From contig CANJUR010000056.1 in the NCBI GenBank assembly GCA_947477565.1, positions 1 to 33,020 on the forward strand: 33,020 bases of DNA. The letters are read 5' to 3'. The stretch is from Deltaproteobacteria bacterium (GTDB lineage Bacteria > Myxococcota_A > Polyangia > Polyangiales > Ga0077539). The position numbers and the translations under genes are program-made. Below are positions 15,408-22,835 of this stretch, piece by piece; position 1 is the first letter of the stretch; each line of letters starts with the position of its first letter. The notes beneath the pieces were generated by a model that ran no database searches, had not been told where the DNA came from, and saw only the letters and a list, made by a program, of their open reading frames with translations.

Positions 15408-15826
15408 TCAGCGAGCGGGCACCGCGAGCGGAACCCCGCGAGCCACCAGGTTGGCCGCGCGTATCGTGCCATCCGTCGTCGCGATCGCGTAAAGCTCGCG
15501 CGGGCCGAAGGGATCGCCCGCGAGAATGGGCACCCGCCAGATGCGATCTACGATCTCGTCGGCCACGAACACGTTGCCGCACTCGTCCTGCGCGGGCCGA
15601 CCGTTCCGCCGTCGCTGCTCGCCATCGCGACGCGCATCACCGTGTTCGTGTCCGATCGCGCCACGAACAGGAATCTGCCCTCCGCATCGACGAGCAACTG
15701 CGTAGGACTCGGCACGCTCGTCACCATCGTCTCCGCGCCGGTGCCGGCGTCTGCAGACAGCCGGTAGACGGTGTTCGCAGTGGTGTCACTGAACCAGATG
15801 CGCTCCGCTGAATCGATGGCGAGGCC
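15408..15826 (-). pseudogene. Remnant of an NHL/SMP-30-type beta-propeller gene
   Basis: On the minus strand from 15826 the frame reads GLAIDSAERIWFSDTTANTV, YRLSADAG, SPTQLLVDAEGRFLFVARSD and TNTVMRVA; then near 15590-15600 the frame shifts by one base and continues QDECGNVFVADEIVDRIWRV, DPFGPRELYAI and NLVARGVPLAVPAR to TGA 15410-15408. Repeated 'G-hydrophobic-A-D-G-hydrophobic-F-V-A-D-x-x-x-x-x-hydrophobic-x-R-hydrophobic' units are typical of NHL, SMP-30/gluconolactonase-like and related propellers. Upstream, the frame breaks at an 11-C homopolymer (15825-15835). The gene is thus 5'-truncated and frameshifted. Errors in the sequence at the homopolymer are an alternative cause of one break. 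Confidence 0.7.
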
Positions 15827-15835
15827 CCCCCCCCC

Positions 15836-16361
15836 TCAGCGACTGGCGCCCCGCCGGATGGTCGAGCGCGAGGCGCACGCACGCGGGCTCGTGGACCTGG
15901 GGCGCACGCGCCGTGAGCAGTGGTAATCGCGCGGGCGAGAAAGGCGCGAAGCTCGTTCGCCGGAAGGAGCAGCGCCGTGTGGCACCGCCCGTCGACGGTG
16001 AGCGCACTGGATGTCGCGGAGCACCGTGTCGGCAAGCGCAGCAGCCCCACGCGCGGACCAGCAGGGGCCGAGTGCGCGCTGCACCCGATCGCCCCTGGGC
16101 TCGGCCGCGGCGGCGCCGGGGTACGCCTGCTCGTGCCAGCGCGCGGGGGGGGGGAACCGCGAGCGCCAACGCCACGCTGTTCTCTTGCACCATGAGCGGG
16201 CGCTGCCCTTTCCCCGCGGTCGCCTGCATCAGCTCCCGGGCCTCCCCTTCAAGCGTCGCGTGATCGCGCCACGGTTCCAGCGCGCTCGTCGTCCTCGAAC
16301 CCGAGACGGGCCGCACGCACCCATCCAGCGTCCGATCCCTCGTCTCAGCGGTCAGTACCAT
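15836..16361 (-). pseudogene. Decayed unrecognised ORF broken at homopolymer tracts
   Basis: From a possible ATG at 16361-16359 the minus frame reads MVLTAETRDRTLDGCVRPVS and WRDHATLEGEARELMQATAG, to VALALAVPPP at a 10-G run (16145-16154 on plus). Changing that run to 9 bases would continue the frame as RWHEQAYPGAAAAEPRGD and LADTVLRDIQ. A second shift near 16005 leads to SALTVDGRCHTALLLPANEL and FLARAITTAHG, and the 11-C run at 15825-15835 ends it. I do not recognise the family. At least two frame breaks make it a remnant or a poorly read gene. It may have been continuous with the propeller remnant to its left. Confidence 0.4.
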
Positions 16362-16376
16362 CGGCTGAATACCTGA

Positions 16377-16401
16377 GATTACGTAATAATGATTACGTGA
16401 T
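16377..16401. promoter_or_regulatory. AT-rich pair of palindromic half sites
   Basis: Within very GC-rich DNA, 16365-16412 is AT-rich and carries ATTACGTAAT (16378-16387, perfect palindrome) and ATTACGTGAT (16392-16401, one mismatch), 14 bp apart start to start and both preceded by G. This is the look of a repressor operator or a promoter region for the decayed minus-strand ORF that begins at 16361. No regulator gene lies nearby. From here to 16622 nothing else is recognisable. Confidence 0.45.
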
Positions 16402-16622
16402 GTAGTAAAATTTCCCTGCGCTGATCTCACCGCCGACGAGGCCGTGACGACGCGCGATTGGGCGACGACCAGCGGGAGATCCTCACGCTCCGGACCGTTG
16501 GACGCCGTATCCGCTCCCGCCCGGTCAAGCTCGCCGTCCACTCCCACGAACCGAACCCGTAAACGGGTAGCGTACTGCGAGGCCGGTGTGATCCCCGGCG
16601 CATGGCCGCAGCGGCCTCGCGG

Positions 16623-18095
16623 TCAGCCTTCGTCGTTCTCCAGCACCACCGCAAGCGCCCGACCGCAAAGCAACACCAGCGCTGCCATGGCCAGGACGTT
16701 TGCGACTGTCGGCACACGCGCACCGCTGCTCGCGCCGCACACCGCGGACCACCCCATCAGCGCCGCGGTCAGAGACACCGAGGCCCATCGCGCGGGGGTC
16801 ACCAGTGACATCAGCGCGAGGGCCAACACCGGTGCAGCGCCGAGGTCCCACGGCTGCGGCACCCCACCGTCCATGAGCACCACCGCGATGGTGAGCGCGA
16901 CGCCCGCAACCAGAAACACCCGGCGCAACAGCTGTCGATCGGAACCTATCCAGGCCCCGGTCGGGAGCAGTACGAGCGCGCCCATGAACACCGCGGCTCC
17001 CTCTCGAGAGAGCGCGTCGATGGAGAGGGTCTCTTGCGCCAGCGCTGGCAGCGCGACCAGAACGAGTAGCAGCGCCCTCTTCGTGAGCGCCCCGAAGCGC
17101 ACGAGCATCAACAGCGAGGCGACTGCAGCGGCCGCACGCAGAGCGACGGCGAGCGGGGCCCCACGCAGCGCCACCCCGGCACAGAACACCAGCACCGCGC
17201 CGCCGACCGGCCACCACCACCCGACGGGAGTCACCGGGGCAATCGAGCGTATCGGTGGGGCCTGCAGCGGCGCATAGGCCGACGCCTGCACCAGAGAAAC
17301 ATCGCTGTAATCAACTGGTTCACGCTCGAAATCAACGTCAAGCGAGAGGTCGAAACGTTCGACCGGTACGATCAACATGTCGATCTCGCCTGGCATCGCG
17401 GCGACGGGATCGAGCACCGCGGGCGGGTGGGCGACCGCCATCGTGCCCGAGGGTTGGGTGGCGCGAATGAGCGGAAATGCGTGGTCTTCCAGGACTTCTT
17501 CGGAAGCCGCGTAGGGTATCGGCGCCACCGGGGCCTCGCGTTGCAGCGCGACGCCGGGAGAGGTCTGCCGGAGCGGCGACAACACGGCCAGCGCAGCGAC
17601 CGGGCGGCGCGAAGCGAGCAGCGAGGCGGGAGGTGGGCTTACGCCGAGCGCAGTCTGCCGCAGCGCGCGAACGTCGAGGACGCTGCTCCGCGCAGGCGGG
17701 GGGGACGGCGAGGCGGGGTGATCGAGATCCCATGAGAATGGGTCGAGCGAGGCAGTCGAACGCAGTGGGTCCACTCTGGGGGCGGGCGCGGCCCTCGGCG
17801 ACGGCACCGCCGGAAACCCGGTGGACGCCGCCAGCGGAACGGCGACTCCCACGGGTGTGCCCGCGTCCTGATCGGGAAGATCCCAGCGGTCTTCGACAAT
17901 CTCCCGCGGCGGCGTGCTGGGATGCGACGTGTCCGACGACCCGGCAGCGCCCGGCTGCATGGTCTGGAAAGAGAACCCCGAGAGCGACCGCTTGCGCTTG
18001 TTGCCAATGGCCGCGCCGCAGTGCGGACACGTGCGCCCAATGAACCCATCGGGCAAAGGCTGCTGGCAGTGCGGACACGCGCTGGAGACACTCAA
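16623..18095 (-). CDS. Zinc-ribbon protein with long disordered linker and multi-TM C-terminus
   Basis: The product (490 residues) opens with SACPHCQQPLPDGFIGRTCP and CPHCGAAIGN: a double CxxC zinc ribbon (6-28). A Pro/Ala/Ser-rich, probably unstructured cytoplasmic region follows to ~285. Residues ~288-490 hold about seven or eight hydrophobic segments (VGGAVLVFCAGVAL, AAAAVASLLMLV, RALLLVLVALPALA, GAAVFMGALVLL, VFLVAGVALTIAVVL, VLALALMSLV, TVANVLAMAALVLLC). No enzyme motif is visible. The start is a TTG (18095-18093) with GAGG five nt upstream (18104-18101 on the minus strand). It lies 80 bp downstream of the zinc-ribbon pseudokinase on the same strand, so the two are probably co-transcribed; matching N-terminal ribbons suggest a common partner. 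Function unknown. Confidence 0.75.
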   Translation of the reverse strand: MSVSSACPHCQQPLPDGFIGRTCPHCGAAIGNKRKRSLSGFSFQTMQPGAAGSSDTSHPSTPPREIVEDRWDLPDQDAGTPVGVAVPLAASTGFPAVPSPRAAPAPRVDPLRSTASLDPFSWDLDHPASPSPPPARSSVLDVRALRQTALGVSPPPASLLASRRPVAALAVLSPLRQTSPGVALQREAPVAPIPYAASEEVLEDHAFPLIRATQPSGTMAVAHPPAVLDPVAAMPGEIDMLIVPVERFDLSLDVDFEREPVDYSDVSLVQASAYAPLQAPPIRSIAPVTPVGWWWPVGGAVLVFCAGVALRGAPLAVALRAAAAVASLLMLVRFGALTKRALLLVLVALPALAQETLSIDALSREGAAVFMGALVLLPTGAWIGSDRQLLRRVFLVAGVALTIAVVLMDGGVPQPWDLGAAPVLALALMSLVTPARWASVSLTAALMGWSAVCGASSGARVPTVANVLAMAALVLLCGRALAVVLENDEG

Positions 18096-18175
18096 ACGAA
18101 CCTCAAATTCAGTCTTGTTGAGGGCTTAACCCGACACTACCAGACTCGACGCGCGCACCGCATCCTGACCGACGC

Positions 18176-19225
18176 TCAACCGACCTTGCGCTCGTTCCTC
18201 CCCGACGGCTGCGCGCTAGGCGTTGTCGGACGAATCGGACCGGGACCCCGGAGCACCACCCGGCGCGTACGTGCATCGACCATCGGCGACGGCGACGGCA
18301 ACGGAGCGTACGGCGGCAGCGAGGCCTCGCCCGCGATCTGCGCGAGCCCGTCGAGGAGATCCGGGAGGCCGGACACCCGCCGCGACGCGTGCGGTGCGAC
18401 GGAGCCACGCATGGCGGTCTCGAGCGCGGTCCCGAGGTCAGGAGCGGCGAAGTCCGCCGCAGAAGAGCGCCCGGGGTCGCCAGTGAGTAGCTCCGACGCG
18501 AGGGCACCGAGCGCGAAGAGATCGGCCCCGGCGTTGGCGCGCTTGCCCGACCGCAACTCCGGCGCGACGTACGGCCAGACCTCCGCAGCCCGCTCGATGC
18601 GCTCAACGAACCTCCGCGGAGGCAGGGCGGCGGCCAGCCCCGGATCGAGCAGCACCACGGCGTCGGACGTAATGGAGATGTTCTCGGGGTACACCGCCCC
18701 GTGCGTGGTCATCGAATGCAGCGAGCGCAGCGCCTCGTAGACCCCGCGCAGCACACCGAGAACCTGGTCGCGCTCGAGCCGACGGTCCGCCGCCCGATAG
18801 GCCCGCACGATCGAGCGCAGCGACGCACCGTACACCCACGGCGTGGCCACGAAGATCACGTCGTGATCGACGCCCACCTCCGCGGGAAGCGCCGCATTGG
18901 CCAGCGTGCGGCCGCAGAGTTGCCCGTAGCGTTCGAGAAACTCCCGCCGCTCTGTGTCCCCCGGAAACAGTGCCGCCGGCAGCACTTTGACGGCCATCGT
19001 TCGGCCCGCCGGATCGTGCGCGCGGTAGGTGGTCCCGAGCGGGCCCGACCAGTGCGACTCGACGATGCGGTAGCGCCCGACGACCCGATCGCCGGACGCA
19101 TACGGCGCCGGCGGCCGTGCGAGCGTCTCGATGGGCACGAAACCCTGCCTGGGAAGCACCGCGCCGCACCGCTGGCAGCGTCGCATCGACGACATCACCC
19201 GGCTCTGACACTGGAGGCATCGCAT
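18176..19225 (-). CDS. Zinc-ribbon pseudokinase (PknB-like fold, catalytic Asp missing)
   Basis: From ATG 19225-19223 the product has 349 residues. MRCLQCQSRV and RRCQRCGAV give an N-terminal double CxxC zinc ribbon (3-20). A Ser/Thr-kinase-like domain follows (~50-300): glycine loop SGPLGTTYRA (60-69), ATP-binding lysine in MAVKVLP (Lys80), the catalytic-loop position THGAVYPENISI (174-185), LLDPGLA (192-198) for DFG, and YVAPELRSG (219-227) for APE. The HRD aspartate is Ala177 and the KPEN lysine is Tyr179, so phosphotransfer is very unlikely, though Lys80, Asn182 and Asp194 could still bind nucleotide. The tail (~300-349) is Pro/Arg-rich with no TM segment. It sits upstream of the zinc-ribbon TM protein and diverges from the isomerase gene (82-bp spacer). 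A scaffold or sensor role is inferred. Confidence 0.85.
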   Translation of the reverse strand: MRCLQCQSRVMSSMRRCQRCGAVLPRQGFVPIETLARPPAPYASGDRVVGRYRIVESHWSGPLGTTYRAHDPAGRTMAVKVLPAALFPGDTERREFLERYGQLCGRTLANAALPAEVGVDHDVIFVATPWVYGASLRSIVRAYRAADRRLERDQVLGVLRGVYEALRSLHSMTTHGAVYPENISITSDAVVLLDPGLAAALPPRRFVERIERAAEVWPYVAPELRSGKRANAGADLFALGALASELLTGDPGRSSAADFAAPDLGTALETAMRGSVAPHASRRVSGLPDLLDGLAQIAGEASLPPYAPLPSPSPMVDARTRRVVLRGPGPIRPTTPSAQPSGRNERKVG

Positions 19226-19307
19226 CGGCGGAGACGGCACGCTAACACGTACGTGCGGGCTCACGCTTGACGTCGCGGGCGAGCCCGTGCGACCCGATCT
19301 GCCACCG

Positions 19308-20324
19308 ATGCGAACCCCTGCTGCCCGCCTGCTCCCGCTGTTCTTCGTCGGCCTGCTCGCCCCTCTCGCGGTCGGCGCGCAGCCCGTCTTGCCGCCGGTT
19401 GCGGACGCTGCAGTGACGGCCGCGGAGGCCACCCGCCGAGCGCAAGTCGTGGCCCGCATCGGCGACCAGGCGATCACCGTCGGCGAGTTCGAGGACATGC
19501 TTAACGAGGCCCCCGGCCCGGTGCGTCAGCGCTACCTCGCACCGGAAGAGCGGCGCGCATACCTCGAGCATCTCGTGACGACCTTCCTGCTGGCAGGCGA
19601 GGCCCGGCAGCAGGGGCTCGACCGCAACCCCGAGGTGTCCGCGTCGGTGCGCCGCATCCTCTCGCAGCGCCTCGAGCAGCAGGCCGTACTGGAGGCCGTG
19701 ACGCCTGAGTCGATTCCCGCGAGCGAGGTGACCGCGTACTACCAGTCACACCTCGCGGACTACCAGCAGCCCGAGTACCGCCGCGCGACGGTGATCATCA
19801 CCGCCAACCGCGAGACGGCCGTGCGGACCATCACCGAGGTGCGCGCCGCGCGGGGCGACCTGCGACGTGTGCGCGAGTTGGTTCGGCAGCACTCCGTGGA
19901 CGAGCCATCGAAGGCCCACGAGGGGGATGTGTTTTATTTCCAACGCAGCGGCGCGCCCACTGGGGAGGGGCAGCCCGTCGACCCGGCCCTTGCCGCGGCG
20001 GTGTTCACCCTCGGCCGGGAGATGGACGTCACCGCGCAGCCTGTGGCGCTGGCCAACAACCGCTTCGGCGTCGGGGTGCTCACGGGCACGCGCCCGGCGC
20101 TCCGCCGGGACGTCAACGACTCCGGCGTGATCGCCACCATCCGCGGGTTTCTCGTTCGCGACCGCCGCACGCAGCGCACCGCGGCGTTGCTCCAGGAGGC
20201 GCGCGACCGGCTGCACCCGGAGGTTCACGAAGACCGGCTCGACCTGATTCACCTCCCGCCGGGCGAGATGGGCAACCTGCCGCCTTTCGATCCGCACGCC
20301 ACGATGCACCCCGACACGCACTGA
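19308..20324 (+). CDS. SurA/PpiC-like peptidyl-prolyl cis-trans isomerase, exported
   Basis: From ATG 19308 the product has 338 residues with a signal peptide (MRTPAARLLPLFFVGLLAPL, cleavage near AVGA-QP); a GTG at 19287 would only add seven residues before it. The N-terminal chaperone part reads VVARIGDQAITVGEFEDML, PEERRAYLEHLVTTFLLAGE and a coiled stretch to ~130, typical of SurA_N. A parvulin-like domain follows (~150-270): EYRRATVIIT, RELVRQHSVDEPSKAHEGDV, FYFQR, AAAVFTLGREMD and NNRFGVGVLTGTRP. It probably helps fold exported or outer-membrane proteins. Its stop overlaps the ATG of the ABC ATPase gene (TGATG), so both are likely translated together, an unusual pairing. The parvulin domain is divergent, so isomerase activity is less certain than the fold. 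Confidence 0.85.
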   Translation: MRTPAARLLPLFFVGLLAPLAVGAQPVLPPVADAAVTAAEATRRAQVVARIGDQAITVGEFEDMLNEAPGPVRQRYLAPEERRAYLEHLVTTFLLAGEARQQGLDRNPEVSASVRRILSQRLEQQAVLEAVTPESIPASEVTAYYQSHLADYQQPEYRRATVIITANRETAVRTITEVRAARGDLRRVRELVRQHSVDEPSKAHEGDVFYFQRSGAPTGEGQPVDPALAAAVFTLGREMDVTAQPVALANNRFGVGVLTGTRPALRRDVNDSGVIATIRGFLVRDRRTQRTAALLQEARDRLHPEVHEDRLDLIHLPPGEMGNLPPFDPHATMHPDTH

Positions 20325-21817
20325 TGCCGTCGCTGCGCGCGCTCGGTCTCCGCAAGACCTACGGCGACCGCGCCGTGCTCGACGACGTCTCCATCACCCT
20401 CACTCCCGGCCGCGTGCACGCCCTCGTCGGTGAAAACGGCGCCGGCAAGAGCACCCTGATCCGCTGCCTCTGCGGCCTCGTCGCGGCGGACACCGGGAGC
20501 GTCACCGTCGCCGACGTCGAGCTTCCACCCGGGGACTTGCGCGCCGCGCTCACCGCCGGCCTCGGGGTGGTGCACCAGCACTTCATGCTGGCCGAGGCGC
20601 TCACCGTCGCCGAAAACGTCGTACTGGGCGCCGAGCCGCGCCGCGGACCGTGGGGCTGCCTGCTCGACCGCGCGGCGATGCACGCGCGGGTGCGCTCGCT
20701 GGCCGAAGCGCGGGGATTGCCGGTGGATCCCGAAGCCATCGTGGCGACGCTCGGGGTGGGCGAGAGACAGCGGGTGGAGATTCTCAAGGTTCTGCACCGC
20801 GGGGCGACCGTGGTGCTGCTCGACGAGCCGACGGCGGTGCTCTCGCCGCGAGAGGTGAGTGGGCTTCTGTCGTCTATTCGAGCGATGGCGGCGCAGGGCG
20901 CGGCAGTGCTGCTCGTGACGCACAAACTCGACGAGGTGTTCGCGGTGGCGGACGAGATCACGGTGCTGCGTCACGGGCGGGTGGCGCTCATGGTGGAGAC
21001 CGCCGCGACGAGCCGCGCGGCGGTGGCGGCCGCGGTGGTGGGTGACGCCGAACCTCCCGCGGCGGTGAGAAATGAAGCGCCCGCAGAGGCGAGCGCGGGC
21101 GAGGTGCTGGCGCTGCGCGGCGTGAGCGGGGGCGGAGCGGGCCCGTTTACGCTGACCGTAAGGGCGGGGGAGGTGCTCGGGGTCGCTGGGGTGGAGGGCA
21201 ACGGGCAGCGGGCGATGCTCGATCTGCTCGCGGGGCTTTGTCCGTGCGAGGCAGGGAGCATCGCGCTCGGCGGGGTGGACATCACCCGTGAGTCCGTGGC
21301 CGCACGGCGGGCGCGGGGCGTCGGTTTTGTGCCCGAAGATCGTGAGGGTCGCGGGCTCTTTGCCAGCCTCACGGTCGCGGAGAACCTGGCCCTGGGCGAG
21401 GTGGCCGTGGCGACGCGCGGCGGGCGCTTCGACGGCGCGGCGGCGCGGGCGGTGGCGCGGGCGGCGATCGCGCGCTTCGACGTGCGCCCGGCGGACCCGG
21501 ACGCGATGCTCTCGTCGCTGTCCGGCGGCAACCAACAGAAGGTGCTGGTCGCGAGGGAGTTGGCGTTCGCGACGCGACTGCTCCTGGTGGCTCAGCCAAC
21601 GCGCGGGGTAGACCTGCGGGCGATGGAGGTGATCCGCGAGGCGCTGCGGGGGCTTCGGAGCGCGGGCGTGGCGGTGGTGCTGGTGTCGTCGGAACTCGAC
21701 GAACTGCGCGCGCTGAGCGACCGGGTGATGGTGCTTCGCCGGGGCGTGGTGGTGGGTGAGGTGCCCGCGAGCGACGCGACGGACGCGACGCTGGGCGGGT
21801 GGATGGTCGGGGGCTAG
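20324..21817 (+). CDS. Double ABC ATPase, nucleoside/sugar importer type (RbsA/BmpA-system family)
   Basis: The 497-residue protein contains two ABC domains. First domain: Walker A GENGAGKST (36-44), Q-loop VVHQHFML, signature-like LGVGERQRVEI (143-153), Walker B VVLLDEPTAVL (163-173) and THKLDEV. Second domain: a degenerate Walker A GVEGNGQRAM, GFVPEDREGRGLF, intact LSGGNQQK, and LLLVAQPTRGVD, in which the usual Walker B Asp-Glu is lost to Ala-Gln. One active and one degenerate site in a single chain is the normal layout of CUT2 sugar and BmpA-associated nucleoside importers (RbsA, MglA, NupA). These normally sit next to one substrate-binding and two permease genes; none follows here (the next 337 bp are decayed) and the upstream partner is an isomerase. 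It may energise permeases encoded elsewhere. Ends at TAG 21815-21817. Confidence 0.9.
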   Translation: MPSLRALGLRKTYGDRAVLDDVSITLTPGRVHALVGENGAGKSTLIRCLCGLVAADTGSVTVADVELPPGDLRAALTAGLGVVHQHFMLAEALTVAENVVLGAEPRRGPWGCLLDRAAMHARVRSLAEARGLPVDPEAIVATLGVGERQRVEILKVLHRGATVVLLDEPTAVLSPREVSGLLSSIRAMAAQGAAVLLVTHKLDEVFAVADEITVLRHGRVALMVETAATSRAAVAAAVVGDAEPPAAVRNEAPAEASAGEVLALRGVSGGGAGPFTLTVRAGEVLGVAGVEGNGQRAMLDLLAGLCPCEAGSIALGGVDITRESVAARRARGVGFVPEDREGRGLFASLTVAENLALGEVAVATRGGRFDGAAARAVARAAIARFDVRPADPDAMLSSLSGGNQQKVLVARELAFATRLLLVAQPTRGVDLRAMEVIREALRGLRSAGVAVVLVSSELDELRALSDRVMVLRRGVVVGEVPASDATDATLGGWMVGG

Positions 21818-21877
21818 ACGGGGCATCGCCGACTGCGGACGTCGGTGGTTTCTTCGATGGCGCGCGACGGTGGGCTA

Positions 21878-22007
21878 AGGACTTTAGTCGGTCTTCGACG
21901 AGCGTGAGGCGACCGTCGCTCAGGTCCAACGTTGACTTCACGAATACGTGGTCTTTCGACTACTCGTAGCTCTTGCCCTTACCGGGGAGAATGATCTGTT
22001 GCTTCAT
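21878..22007 (-). pseudogene. N-terminal remnant of a cupin-type protein with amber stop
   Basis: From ATG 22007-22005 the minus frame reads MKQQIILPGKGKSYE, a TAG at 21962-21960, then SKDHVFVKSTLDLSDGRLTL and VEDRLKSLAHR, where similarity fades. The pattern fits the N-terminus of small cupin-domain proteins (VKTPLDLTDGRVTMVED type, with Trp expected at the stop, a single TGG to TAG change). The metal-binding cupin core is missing. The remnant is thus 3'-truncated and interrupted. It lies in the convergent spacer 21818-22154, whose only other recognisable feature is the palindrome at 22081. Confidence 0.6.
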
Positions 22008-22080
22008 CGGGGTGACGCGCCTGCTGGAGGCTACACAATCCCAGAGGTGCGCGACGCATCGGACCGCAGCCGCAAGCTTT

Positions 22081-22100
22081 CGCTTATGGCGCCATAAGCG
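22081..22100. terminator. 20-bp perfect palindrome in convergent spacer
   Basis: CGCTTATGGC followed by its exact reverse complement; as RNA it would form an 8-bp stem with a GCGC loop. It lies between the ends of the plus-strand ABC gene and the minus-strand gene ending at 22155, 55 bp from the latter. No T-run follows on either strand. Its centre ATGGCGCCAT recurs in the palindrome at 10606-10617. It could be a bidirectional terminator or a protein-binding site. Confidence 0.45.
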
Positions 22101-22154
22101 GATGCGCTACGGCAGATTTCTGCGGCATTCGTGGGCCTGCCGTGGAACCGCGCG

Positions 22155-22679
22155 TCACGTCCAGCGAAACAGCGGAAAGTGGTAGCCCTCCTCCTCGACC
22201 ACGACGAACTCACGGGCGCAGGTGCGGCACACCGCGCGCATCGTGATGAGGCAGGGCTCGCGCGCGATGACCGCAAGGGCGAACACCTCCCTGTCGGGTA
22301 CGCCTTCGCTCTCGGCATCGCACCGGCAGCGATCGGTTTGCCGAGTGTCGATCACCGCGATCGCGCGATCGACGTCCGCCCGCCAGTCGCGCAGCCCGGG
22401 AAACGTCGGCAATCGACCGCGCACGGCGCGCAGGCGCAAGAGCATCCCGGGATCGCCATGAACGCGCAGCATCTCGGCGCACATCATCATGACCGACACG
22501 CTCGCACGCCCATCGAGCCGTTCAAGCAGTTGCAAGGCGACCTCCGCGGCCACCGCCGGAGCCTCGGAGTGCATGAGCTTCGCGAGATCAATCTGTTGCG
22601 CGAGCGGCGCACCGGGAATCGCTTCGAGCAGGCGGCGCGCAAGCGGATGCACTGCGCCAAACGCTCCAACTTCCGTCAT
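22155..22679 (-). CDS. Hypothetical protein with Cys-pair C-terminal part
   Basis: From ATG 22679 the product has 174 residues; an upstream in-frame start at 22808 would add 43 Arg-rich residues with no protein-like character. The first ~110 residues look helical (PLARRLLEAIPGAPLAQQID, AAEVALQLLERLDGRASVSV, MLRVHG), like an armadillo/HEAT-type stack. The C-terminal part carries DRCRCDAE and CRTCAREFVVVEEEGYHFPL: a C-x-C and a C-x2-C that could bind zinc. No signal peptide or TM segment, so it is probably cytoplasmic. It lies 156 bp downstream of the caspase-like lipoprotein on the same strand and may be the last gene of that cluster. I do not recognise a family. Confidence 0.65.
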   Translation of the reverse strand: MTEVGAFGAVHPLARRLLEAIPGAPLAQQIDLAKLMHSEAPAVAAEVALQLLERLDGRASVSVMMMCAEMLRVHGDPGMLLRLRAVRGRLPTFPGLRDWRADVDRAIAVIDTRQTDRCRCDAESEGVPDREVFALAVIAREPCLITMRAVCRTCAREFVVVEEEGYHFPLFRWT

Positions 22680-22835
22680 CGCACGATCCCATCGATCATT
22701 TCGACTGCTCCTACGGTGCCATCGGACGGCGACCCCGACAGCGCTTCGCGGCCTCCGACGCGCCCGCAGCGTCGCATGGGTGAGCCGCGCGGAAACCCCC
22801 GCCCCCACCGCACGACGCAGCCGCGACGGAGCGAC

